Shown: positions 1 to 10,195 of the stretch, piece by piece | How positions within the stretch are numbered: the first letter of the stretch is position 1 | Layout: each line of letters begins with the position of its first letter | Assembly: GCF_910592395.1 (NCBI RefSeq) | Contig: NC_088313.1 | Location: 11,568,937-11,632,936 of the forward strand | DNA: 64,000 nt | Source: Lineus longissimus | Lineage: Eukaryota > Nemertea > Pilidiophora > Heteronemertea > Lineidae | Reading direction: 5' to 3' | The notes under the pieces: model-generated | The model's database searches: none | Told to the model about the DNA's origin: nothing | What the model saw: the letters and a program-made list of their open reading frames with translations, nothing else | Program-made: the position numbers and the translations under genes

Positions 1-651
1 TCGATCATACTCTAGCCCCGAAAGGTTTAACCGTTTGTGTGCTATATTTCAAAGAAACGTTTATTTTCAGATCGTCAAATTCATGTCGTTTTGACATTAA
101 AACAATTTAACAATATTAACATATCAAACTCCTTGACTACTTCCTCTGTGACCATGGGTGAAAACATAGATCCTTATCGAGGTGTTGTAACGTACTGTGC
201 GTAACGCCACCAGTCGTCACTATTGGAGGGGGAATTAACCACAGCCGCCCAGAGGTCAGATGTTCGACCGACTGTCTCCAGAGATCCTTCCCCTAATATA
301 AGTTAGTATAATTAAGATCGTCAGCAGCACAAAGATGATAACGCGAGATATGGACTTACCCCTGTGCTTTTATTGGTGAATTACAATAGTTCAGGAGGTC
401 TTCTATTGTGGTCTTCTAAGTGATGGTAGGTCTTCTAAATGATAGTAGGTGTAGCCCCGTTGCTGGCTTTCTGCCTCTTTCTCTCAGACGGATGCCCTGC
501 GATCTGGTTTATATATAGACCCTATAAAGGCCAGCCAATGATATCCGGGTCATATGACTTTGCAGTTTTAGGGGACTTGTGGCAGGATACCCGGACTCCA
601 CGAACAACTCGCCAGGTTAACAATAGTTACCCTGGCGAGCTATAAGGTAAC
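1..651. other. No gene recognised; one small hairpin
   Basis: I see no convincing coding sequence here. The only structure is a short hairpin at 608-639, where CTCGCCAGG and its complement flank a small AT-rich loop. Short open frames in this stretch have no recognisable motif. Confidence 0.5.
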
Positions 652-656
652 CAGTA

Positions 657-2756
657 CAGTGTACAAACGAGCTGCTATACTAGTGACGCTATGGGCTATT
701 ACAGTATACTACCGCGAAAGAGGATTTAAAATCACAATAGCCTATTAACACAACAGAAATGCGAAAACAATATCTCACGCATCTGGACAATACTATGTGC
801 TACAGCCGATCTTCAGTAATTGCTATATTTCAATGATCACGAGTGGACTCCCAACGTGGTCTCATTTCTGCGAGTTTAAGCAAGGCAGCAAGTAAAGGTC
901 ATATCGTAAAGTTTCGGAACGCATTTTATTAGCCCAGAATAAAGACATATTATGAAGATAACAATCTTGTTGTTTGGCTTGCAATAGATTTTCATCGATT
1001 ACCGTGAGTAGACTGGTAATCCATACCAAGGACCAATATGGGCAGGAGGAGAGGGAGGTAATATTTTGTTTTATTTTCTAAGTACAAGGCAGGGCCATAT
1101 TTTCTACGGTCACGTTCGGCACATTTCAAAATGCATGCATCATGAATGTAAAATACAGTTTTGGGACATGTGGACAGCGTGCCCCCCCCCCCCCACACAT
1201 TCCGATTCTAGATGCGCCACCTCCCGTCGTCCTTTTAAAGTATCAAACCACACTTCAAGAAATACGAAAAAAATAAAAGTTACACCTGTGGAATCGAACC
1301 CGGGCCCCACGGATAAAAGGCATGATATATACCACTCATAGGCCGTTATCGCTACGCCAATGGAGGCGTCAGAAACAGGAATTCGTACTCGACGCGCCGT
1401 TTATACTTTTATACTGAGTGCCCCAAAAATGAATCCGCATACCCGGTGTATTACAATGAAATATGGGCTTTTTTATGTTTACATTCGATCCGGCGATGAA
1501 AAGCTGGTCTGGCTTTCGACAATGCATGATTGTACGGAGGCATCCTATCGGAGCGTGACATTGTGATTGACCGTTTTGGTTTTTGAGTATGTCCACTCAG
1601 TGTTGCGGGGAATGTTGAAATCTTGAAAAGTCATTTTCTCTCCAGCTGTCTATTGTTTAGAAATATTGAAAAAGGGAAAAACAAAAGATGTTACACCGGC
1701 ACAAGTATGCACGTAGCATACGAATATCAGGTTTGTTAACACGCATTCATTAATAAATTAAAAATTAAAATGGTCCAGAGACCATGCGCTCACATCGGGT
1801 AATGTTAATGTACGTCTTTTTGTAGTGAATATGGGGAGAACAGTTTTTGTCATTGATGTCAATTTTGCGATGTCAGTGGATGTGGTGGGTAGTGCAACTT
1901 TTATGGAGAATTTATATCAGCCTGGGAAGGGGAAGACAATGCACAAACCAACACATGAACAAATTTAACAAGTAACGGCAGAATTTAAAATTGGCAGGTT
2001 AGTGCAATGGTTAAATATAGCAGCAGCAGAACAAAGCTTGAAGCAGCAAAACATGCAGGGCACGCATATCAAAGGAAAAAAACATGCGATTCCATGCAAA
2101 AAGTAATGGCACGTTTTTTAAAATTCTTCCGACATAATGGAAAATGCAAACCGAAAATAAATAGGGAAAAAACATTTTAAAAATTTGTACTGAAGCCTCC
2201 GATGTGCCATTTGCCATTCAGAAGGAAAAAGAGCGATTGTTTTTGTCGTTACAGTGAGGTTGCACTATTGTGCCTATCGTATTCCATGATTTGTTATTTA
2301 CGAGTCGTCTATTTATTTTGACACAAAAGGCCCTGGTATGGAAACAGTTAATCTTAAAATTGGGACATTACCCTCTTTGAAATAAATTACAGAACAATAT
2401 GCGAATCATTTGAGCAAATGATGTATTTTTTGTTCTTGGAGCACTCAATCAGCAAAAATGCCGTTGGAATCGCTCATTGACTCGTTAAAACTTAATGTAA
2501 TATAGCCCATACCATTATAGCGCCCATCTAGTATAGCCAAAAGAATGGATTGTTATATGGCTGCATATCAAAACAGACACTGCTTTTTTGAGAGGAGATA
2601 AATGTGCTTCTAGAAATGGCGTCAGAACTGCGTAGATCGAAATCACTTTGACGATATTGGAAATTATCAAGTTTACTTGCTTGCCGATTATTTAGCTAAA
2701 TTCGAAGTGTAGTATAGCCCATAGCACGCTAGTATATCAGGCTCATTTGTACACTG
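657..2756. mobile_element. TIR element of Tc1/mariner type, non-coding
   Basis: The ends are inverted copies of each other for about 45 bp with a few mismatches. Both begin CAGTGTACAAA and later share CTATGGGCTAT. Each end is flanked by TA (655-656 and 2757-2758), the target duplication expected of Tc1/mariner elements. Subterminal copies of the TATAGCCCAT word occur near 2500 and 2710. No transposase is recognisable in about 2.1 kb, so this is a non-autonomous or gutted copy. It ends about 100 bp before the first TMEM272-like exon, so it sits in that gene's intron. The superfamily call is inference from the CAGTG end and the TA flank. Confidence 0.6.
1280..1360 (-). repeat. tRNA-derived SINE or tRNA relic
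   Basis: Read on the minus strand, TGGCGTAGCG resembles the RNA polymerase III A box and GGTTCGATTCC matches the B box exactly, at about tRNA spacing. The stems do not fold into a good cloverleaf, so it is not a functional tRNA gene. A decayed tRNA-headed SINE is the most likely explanation. It lies inside the flanking TIR element. Confidence 0.4.
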
Positions 2757-2863
2757 TACCTATGGTCACAAACAAATGAGAGATCCTTCTAATTGGCCGT
2801 TGCTGATCAGCGGCCTTTGACAATTACCTCTTTGGCACTTTTATATCGTGTGGTTTTTTTCAG

Positions 2864-3139
2864 TCCGAGACAAATCAAGGTGAGCTGGCCCCTAACTTTT
2901 AAAGATATTTTTTAAGCCAGATGATGTAATAAGCGGTTCTTTTTTCAGGAAACGTATGGATCTACAGTATCTACAGGACGGTCAACCTCGATGACACAAA
3001 CGCAGCAAACTACTGCAGGCGACCACTGTACCTGTATTCCTTCTGGATTACAACTATTGGCTGGATCTTCATCATTTTGAGCTTGCTATGCGGCTGCCTG
3101 TGCGGTTGCATCGCCGCCTGCATCTGTGAACCAAAGTAG
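2864..3139 (+). CDS. TMEM272-like membrane protein, last two exons
   Basis: The terminal exon runs 2949-3139 after a TTTTTTCAG acceptor and ends at TAG. It encodes NVWIYSIY near its start, a YC..PLYLYSFW segment, then a hydrophobic helix with a cysteine-rich tail (CGCLCGC). This is the layout of TMEM272-like proteins, small multi-pass membrane proteins of poorly known function. A 16-nt micro-exon at 2864-2879 has an acceptor before it and GTGAGC after it. Its phase joins exactly, giving a glycine directly before NVWIYS, as in family members. Upstream exons were not found; they may lie before the TIR element or outside the window. The family call rests on motif memory. Confidence 0.65.
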
Positions 3140-3978
3140 GAGAAAGGAAGCCTAACAATTCCGGCCATTCAAAACCCTTATAACAAAATGATACAAAAAG
3201 TACAGGTATTTGACTGTTCTCGAAGGTCAAATCGTGTTTGTGTGCATACTTCGCTTATCCTTATTTCCCTATTTTACAACATGTGTGTCAGAATTGCAGG
3301 CCTATTTCTCATTCTTGCAGTTTCAAATTGTTAAATCCCGACTGTTAGGTGTAGGTATTAGTCAATGGGTATTATTTGGAACCAGAGTGAATGGATGACG
3401 AAATAACTCCCGCAAAGTAAATCAAATAGTGTCAATTATTTTATTACAAATGACTACGGACGATATGCATAAAACTAGTGAATACTTTTTACTTGAAATC
3501 TGTTGCGTCATTTCATTCCCAGAAAAGGCAGTTGGATCCAAATGACGTTATCCTCATGAAATCAGAAATCAGAAATCAGATTGGATTGATTTGACGGGAT
3601 GTTGTTATTTGGACATGATACTTCTTCCTCTTCTTCAGAACGTTCATAAATGTTGCCATTTAAAGGCATATGTCGGTTGTGCCTGACTTCCAAGGTTTTT
3701 CTGGAGCTACCTTGGGTTTATGCATACCAATTGAAGATTCTACTATTTGTGGCACGATCTTGTCCAGCTATTTCAATACATACGTCGGCAATATTTAATC
3801 ACCCGTCGACCTCGAGTCATGGTAAGTAGTAAAAAACCAACAAATAAATAATATGGCTAGGCCTTTTTGCTGATTCTATACATATTTGATATTGAGAATA
3901 CTCTTAAGAATACTTTAATTTCACCGATAAAATATTTGTTTTGATTGGGGATCGACTTATGAATGTAAAAGGTACATG
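3140..3978. other. 3' flank of the TMEM272-like gene, no other gene
   Basis: This AT-rich stretch probably includes the 3' UTR of the preceding gene. A three-unit ATCAGAA microsatellite lies near 3560-3580. I see no other coding sequence. Confidence 0.4.
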
Positions 3979-3980
3979 TA

Positions 3981-4997
3981 CAGTCCTACCAGAAAGTAAA
4001 TGTCCACCGTTTTTTAAAAAATTTCACAGAGATAGAATAAGATATTTGAATGCAATTTTCAGAGTATTGTATATTTAGTTGGTCATATATCTTGTATTTT
4101 AATGCACCTAATTCCATCCCTTCATTACGTAACAGACATTTCAATAAAGGCCCAAAAATCACTTTTTTTATTTCATGTACCTTTTCAAAAATTCATATAA
4201 TCCCATGAACTGTGCTTTATGACCATAATTTTTTGGCACTTCAATAGAATGTGTTCAATAGTGACAAATGCACATTTCTGCTTAGGATTTTTATGTTATG
4301 ATTTTAATATCTTCCATTACCTTTGATACAGATCCCAATGTATGAGCTTGAGTTGACCAACGGCCACGCAATTACAGTGAAATTAACTCATATCAGATGT
4401 CCTATATATTGTGAACATGACTATATTCAATGGGATTTCTAAGTGAACACTTCCTACTTTTGTGTGCCCATCCAAAATTTAAATCCGGTTGAATCATTGG
4501 CATGTTAGATTTGTTGGGAATCAGTTGCAACAGACAGCCCTTGAACAACCCTCTGCTTATTGTTGTAATTGAACCATCAATTATGCTGAATGGCCCAATT
4601 CATAAAGACCCAGACCGACTGCATTGCTGATCATACGGGGAGTTCTCAAAGATCAACAAAGGTCAACAGCTGTCTGACATAAGCAATCACCTGCAGCGTG
4701 CTAGGATTTATTTCCAAAATGAAGAATTTAACAGAAAATTTCTAAAGAAAGCGATAAAACCCTTTGTTGCATCATAGTTCACGATACATTGTGAAAAAGA
4801 ACGAACATAAAAGAAAAAGTTCGTTTCTGGACAAAGTTGTCCGTTACATAATGAAGAGACAGGATTAGCTCGGCACAAATACAACAGGTCCGTGACCAAC
4901 TTTAGTACCATTCTCTGCTGAAAACCGCATTCAATTATCTTATTCTATCTCAGTGATATTTCCAAAACCTATGTAGATTTACTTTCTGGTAAGACTG
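3981..4997. mobile_element. Tc1/mariner element, decayed
   Basis: The ends are inverted repeats beginning CAGTC, with CCAGAAAGTAAAT, the classic outline of Tc1-like termini. Both are flanked by TA (3979-3980 and 4998-4999). An extra arm match lies inside each end (AGATAGAATAAGATA on the left, its complement on the right). A LNPVE reading near 4475-4490 recalls the catalytic end of Tc1 transposases, but frames break at once. The element is about 1.0 kb and cannot encode an active enzyme. Confidence 0.7.
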
Positions 4998-4999
4998 TA

Positions 5000-5667
5000 C
5001 ATGTAAGACATGACAAATCAACCACCGTTTTGCCTATTAGTTCCGTTTTATCGGCATTTTAGCAATGAATACACCAATGCTCGCCTGGATCTTGTAATGC
5101 TACTTCGTCTGATGGTGAGAAGTTAAACTCACGAATCTTGATCAATGGAAACGCCCCGGAGATATTTTCTAGACAAGAAGTCGGAGGTTCATTTTACCCG
5201 TAGCTACTTGATAAAATGAACCTCCTGGCAAATATGTACTTCTGATGAAATGTTTCTGCACAAAATAGCTTATTCAAGATAATAAACTATTGAAATTGAT
5301 TTTACCAAACAAATTAACCCCTTCCTCACCAAAGCACATTGTATTATTGTAATCCATTGCATCACAGTGAGATCAAAGGCATACTAATAAGTGAAGTATA
5401 ACAAACAATGATATGCATCATTAAAGTAAAAACATCAAGAAACATAATATTTTGTGTTAATGCCAGTATGCATGCATCACATACAATTCACAGTGGGTAG
5501 GTACATTTTACCCTGTAGGTACATTTTCCGGAAAAACGCCTCAAGAAATACCAGGAAATGCCTCATGCAACCTTTTCTACAATTAATTGCGCTTCATCTG
5601 AACCAAATTTACCAGCGTTGGTTTGAATCAAAATTAGTGAAAATTATTACCGACAAAAAGTTATGAT
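5000..5667. other. No gene; one hairpin
   Basis: No coding signal is recognised. A hairpin at 5183-5225 has perfect 14-bp arms starting GGAGGTTCATTTTA. The phrase GTAGGTACATTTT is repeated near 5500-5530. Confidence 0.4.
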
Positions 5668-5673
5668 AGAACC

Positions 5674-6561
5674 TACGAAAGCCCAGAAGGCTCATTCGAC
5701 AAAACTTACTTCGACAAAATTGACTTCGACAAAACTCACTTCAACAAAGACTTCGACAAAATTGATTTCGACAAAACTCACTTCGACAAAACTCACTTCG
5801 ACAAAATTGACTTCGCCAAAATTCACTTCGACAAAATTGATTTCGACAAAACTCACTTCGACAAAATCGACCAATCAAATCGTGTTTTACATACCTACAT
5901 ATGTGTTTTACATAGGTAGGCCAGAGGTCGGTATTTAGGTCATAGTAGCTATCATGGCGGTCAAGGATCCACCCAACACGAGGGTATCAATCTCTGATGA
6001 GCAAAACTCGTTCATATTTATTTTCCGAAACCACGAGTCACTAAAGGTAGAAGAGCTTGTTAAGTACACTACTTATAAATGAGTTTTATGAGTGAGAGCC
6101 TGGCCTAACGGCCTGCGGTAATTGTAAGACGCTGTCATTACTGTAAAATCACGGCACGGATATCTGTTTGTATGTATCATGATATGCTACCACACACATC
6201 AAGCATCTGTCTATATAAGATACATGTCCACAAGAAATGTAGTGAAGCAGAGAATAGATACGAACGAGTTTTGCTCATCAGAGATTGATACCCTCGTGTT
6301 TGGTGGATCCTTGACCGCCATGATAGCTACTATGACCTAAATACCGACCTCTGGCCTACCTATGTAAAACACATAGGTAGGTATGTAAAACACGATTTGA
6401 TTCAACAAAATTGACTTCAACAAAATTGACTTCGCCAAAATTCACTCGAAGTGAGTTTTGTCGAAATCAATTTTGTCGAAGTGAATTTTGGCGAAGTCAA
6501 TTTTGTTGAAGTGAGTTTTGTCGAAGTAAGCTTTGTCGAATGAGTCTTCTGGGCTTTCGTA
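5674..6561. mobile_element. Foldback element with minisatellite arms
   Basis: Two long arms (about 5674-6011 and 6262-6561) are inverted copies of each other. The outer part of each is an array of about 15-bp units of the form ACTTCGACAAAATTG. The inner part is unique sequence containing GGTCGGTATTTAGGTC. A unique loop of about 250 bp separates the arms. The termini read TACGAAAGCCC and its complement. AGAACC directly flanks both ends (5668-5673 and 6562-6567), so this is a mobile insertion with a 6-bp target duplication; an 8-bp alignment matches at 7 of 8. No transposase is visible. The open frames across the arms are translations of the repeat, not genes. Confidence 0.8.
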
Positions 6562-6567
6562 AGAACC

Positions 6568-6892
6568 TGTTTTTCTACATGTGTTCAACATTAAAGACCG
6601 TTGGACAGGTTCCGAGGGTGACTAGTATACACAGTCATGTCAGACTTAGTACTAAATATATCGCTCGTACAAGCGTGAATCATTTCGACCTACTGTGAGA
6701 TGTGAGAGACCCCTATTTGCGGCTTTGTGTAACTTTATCTTGCCTGCCTAGCTGCTGCCTATATTGTCCCTTTAACTTAAGCATGTTAACCTGGCCAGCT
6801 TTCATACGAAAAAAATACACGAAAAAACACATTTTGCGCTATAAATATGGATTGGAGACAAAGCTGAATGGCTTCACGTGTATAATCTACGT
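6568..6892. other. No gene recognised
   Basis: This is sequence between two inverted-repeat elements. A short open frame starting at 6702 has no recognisable domain. Confidence 0.4.
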
Positions 6893-7682
6893 ACACTCTT
6901 GTTTAAAAGTAAATAGACACCAAATACACAAGAATATCTCCTAAACCACAAGGGCGAGGCGTTTCATGTTTTTACAAGCTATCGATAAAAATGTTGGTCA
7001 TAGAACAATGTCTGTTAGATAAATGTTTAAAAAGGGGAAATGGAAAATAAATTATGTATTCAAAAATGAAATTTTTCTAATTTTTGAAAAATAATCCGAT
7101 TTTAAAATTTGTTGCATCATCTCAATCCCAAAACATTGTTGATCTCATTATATTACAAAAATCAAGAATTATTAACATTTTTCTTTTGTTTTTTGCATTT
7201 TCTTCCTAAATTTCCCCACCTCAGTTTTATATTGATAAAAAAAACTATTGACACGGCCCCCCCCTTGGTCTTGGACTATGACTAAGCCACTACTAATAAC
7301 CAACAATAGAGGAGAGGGGCCATTTAAGAACTAATTTAAGGGTTGAAGAATTCAGAGATATTCAGACACAACATTATACAGAAAAAGCAATTGAAACGTT
7401 CCTAAATTGTCAGATAAAAAATTGGGATAAGTTGCTAGATAAATATCAAAGAATATCAATCAACATAGAAAATAGAAATGGGTGTAAAAAATAGGAAAAA
7501 ATCATCTTTTATTTCTATTTTCATTTTTACCCATTTTCCTAGTTTCAAAAACTTATCCCATAGCATTGTTCTATGACCGAGTTATTCATCGATAACTGGT
7601 AAAAACATGAAATGCGTAACCTTTGTGGTTTGGGAGACATTCTTGTGTATTTGGTGTCTTTTTACTTTTAAACAAGACTGTG
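6893..7682. repeat. Inverted-repeat element, about 0.8 kb
   Basis: Arms of about 120 bp at 6893-7010 and 7561-7682 are inverted copies. Both carry GACACCAAATACACAAGAAT, the word CATGTTTTTAC and ATCGAT. The interior is very AT-rich and non-coding. Boundaries and target duplication are not clear. It abuts the Tigger C-terminal relic and may be a separate insertion or the old end of that element. Confidence 0.6.
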
Positions 7683-7715
7683 CATGTGAGAAATTCGTAG
7701 ATTCCATGTAGCAGT

Positions 7716-8500
7716 TTAAAAGGAGGTGGTAGACATAAAGCACACTTTGTATGTGCCCATAGTTGGAACTGAATCACGGCATCCTGATTTTGTGTCACTC
7801 CACATTTCCCCACAATAAATGCATTGAGCATCATCCTCATCTAAGTCACTTTGTTGGTCAACGGTATAAGGCGGATTGTTGTCTTGGTTGGGTGCCTGAT
7901 TTTTAGGACGCTCTGCTTTGGGTCGGTCACGAGACTTGGTCGCACGACGATTTGCCCCTTTTTTTCCATAGCCTGTTTGTTTGCTTCACTTTTAGCCTTT
8001 CTATCCTGGACTAACTTTTCCTTCTCGGCTTTCGTTCTTCTAGCTTTTTCAAGATTGGCCTTGTAGTAGCTGCTGGTCAAAGTTACCGTCTTACCACGAC
8101 GTGCATTTGTTTTTTTTTGTGAGAACGAATTTTCCTCTTTGGTAAAGGCGGGTTTCCGGAACCCATTCATGGCAGTTTGGGCAGCTGCTGCTCTGGTACA
8201 GGCATAGCCAAATAGTTCAATAGTCTGGAATATTAACACCTTTCGGCCCGGATGGTTGCGCAGCCACTTTTTAACTCTTGGTCGTTGTATGTCATCAATG
8301 GTTTCATAAAACTGACATTTAACGGCTGCATTCTATGGGAGCAGTGATGAGAGGTGTAAGACATAGGAGTAAAACACTTTTATCCCTGGCAAGATCAATG
8401 ACATCAAGATTCATCGTATGAGTATCATGGCCATCCAAGATCAACAAAACTGTATTCTCGTTACTAGCTACTTCACCTCAATGAAATGCTTGAACTAGTC
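7716..8500 (-). pseudogene. pogo/Tigger transposase, C-terminal part
   Basis: Reading the minus strand from about 8500, LLILDGHDTHTMNLDVIDL matches the second catalytic aspartate region of pogo/Tigger (DDE_1) transposases. It is followed, in shifting frames, by a QPLNVSFMKPL segment and a WLRNHPGRKV segment. From 8239 to 7841 one open frame carries LFGYACTRAA..TAMNGFRK and a lysine-rich coiled coil, both typical of the family's end. The last part has a CIYCGE zinc-finger-like pair and stops at 7716. At least two frameshifts are needed, so it is dead. The related N-terminal fragment lies at 9917-10195 on the same strand. Confidence 0.75.
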
Positions 8501-9112
8501 TAAGATTATGTTGTGCTGTCTACAACCACTCTTGTGACACGCATATATAGATCATAAGCTCCATTTTCATCCTGACCCGTTGGAATACAAAAAGGAATGT
8601 AAAAGGTTAGGAGATAAATGTCCCTGTGACGTTAATGCATAGCTAAACTGTAACTAGCAACCCACGTTTGGCTGACACTAAGCTTCAAACTGGTCACCTC
8701 TCAGTCTTTGCAAGTATTTATGGTCTCCACACCTCACAGTGTGGGGAGCATTATTGGGATCACTCAGGTTCTGGTTTCTTATTCTTCTTGTTCCACAGAT
8801 TATGGGTGGAGGTAGTCTAGCCAAGCTGCTAAATATACAAAAAATCAATCACCCCAGTCCTATCAAACTACATTTGATCTATGGAACATCGCAAAACGAT
8901 TTTCAAAATACTGATCATGATTGAATTTCGAAATTAAGAGAGTAATAACTTCAAATTTCGATGGAGTTCCATTGGAAATGAATGAACAGTTGGGGTGTTT
9001 GAACGATTATTGAGCGTGCCATTTCGAGTAAAGAAGCCAGTTTGTCCGGAAATAGATCATCAGACATACAGAATGTACAGAACACTACGTTCGTATACCG
9101 TGCTGCCAAATC
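8501..9112. other. No gene; gap in the Tigger relic
   Basis: No transposase motifs are recognised between the two Tigger pieces here. This is either diverged transposon DNA or unrelated insertion. Confidence 0.35.
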
Positions 9113-9796
9113 GGTAAATGTCGTCCTGGGTATACCTAAACTTTACCCAGTTTGAAATTCGCGCATTTTTTTAACCTGAGGGCGAGGTTCTTGAAAACGG
9201 TACTTTAGCTTTTTGCAGTGCACAAATTTATGACATTTATCGAAATGGCTGTCAAAGTTTCTGTTGACGGTTTAAAAGCGTATTTAGCATCAATCCCGTC
9301 GTTTAGAGAGGCACATTTTGCAGAGAAATTAAAAATAAATTGATTGAAGTCGTGAATGGTGAATTTAAACTCCGCGAGGGGGCAAAACAAGACCCTAAGC
9401 TGCAGTGGTTGGCTAGCGATGAATTTATTTGCAATGGGGCGGGAAACTGCCAGCGGCGGTGTGGAGGTATCGGTGCATGTATCGCTGGTGAGTATTCTAT
9501 TGCAGTCTATCAGATCATGGAGGTCATCAGAGAGTTTTCATACTCAGTTTGTGTGAGAAATAAATACGATATCAACAGATCAATGTCATGAATGTCGCTA
9601 GAGCACATGATTTCGTGTCTTGCTGCACTGAAAACATACCAATTTAAACCTCACCCGCAGGTTGAATAAATGCGCGAATGCCAAACAGGGTAATGTTTAG
9701 TGTCCTAAACATTATCCAGGACGATCCTGGGTAACTTTTAGGATTACCCAGGTTGGTCCTGGGCAATGTTTAGGTAAACACAGGACGACATCTACC
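9113..9796. mobile_element. TIR element carrying an exon-like sequence
   Basis: The ends are inverted copies with the core ATGTCGTCCTG and TACCTAAAC, followed by several further copies of the CCTGGGTAA.CTTTA type on the right. It separates the two Tigger fragments. The interior contains an exon-like stretch at 9245-9487. The exact target duplication is unclear because the flanks and the TIR edge read alike (GGTAAAT and its counterpart). Confidence 0.55.
9245..9487 (+). pseudogene. Exon-like ORF inside a TIR element, unrecognised
   Basis: An ATG at 9245 opens a frame beginning MAVKVSVDGLKAYLASIPSF. It continues, after a one-base shift near 9335-9340, into a well-composed segment with WLASDEFICNGAGNCQRRCG, and ends at a good donor site, GTGAGT, at 9488. 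The amino-acid composition is protein-like and four cysteines sit in the last part. I do not recognise the family. It may be the element's own first exon or a captured host exon. The frameshift in an AAATTAAAAATAAATTG tract may be decay or a sequencing slip. Confidence 0.4.
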
Positions 9797-9916
9797 ATTT
9801 CGGCTACAGTGCTAGTGGGTGGTCCGTCGTTGACGTTAGACATGGTGTTGGCTTTGAAGTACTCCTCCATACCATCTTTCTCTTTGGGGACCATCGAATT
9901 TTCTGCAAAGCAAATT

Positions 9917-10195
9917 TCAGATTTCTAGTTTGGAAGGATTGCCCTGGACTGTTGTCACCCCTGTTTCATCACAGTTGTTGATGTGATCTGGCAGAAAGTG
10001 GTATTTGTCCATTAACGTTTCATAGAGATCAAATAACTTGTTCACATTCACAGGGTTGAATGACATGGCTCTGGCTGCTGACGTGGCTTCAGGTTGATTC
10101 AATGTTCGATCAGGGTGGCGCTTCATAAAACCAGAAAAAAGCCTCTCGCTTTGTTGAACGAATTTGGCAATTCATTTCTTACAGCTAGCATAATG
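9917..10195 (-). pseudogene. pogo/Tigger transposase, N-terminal part
   Basis: On the minus strand an IAKFVQQSERL segment leads into FMKRHPDRTLNQPEATSAAR, then KLFDLYETLMDKYHF and NNCDETGVTTV. These match the end of the CENP-B-type helix-turn-helix and the first catalytic aspartate (CDETG) of Tigger transposases. A stop codon precedes IAKFV. Orientation and order fit with the C-terminal relic at 7716-8500 as one element, with the middle of the catalytic domain missing or replaced. Confidence 0.75.

Noticed and set aside
5692-5874. Minus-strand repetitive ORF with repeated FVEV-like units
   Set aside because: It is a translation of the 15-bp minisatellite in the foldback arm; the period is a multiple of three, so stops are avoided by chance.
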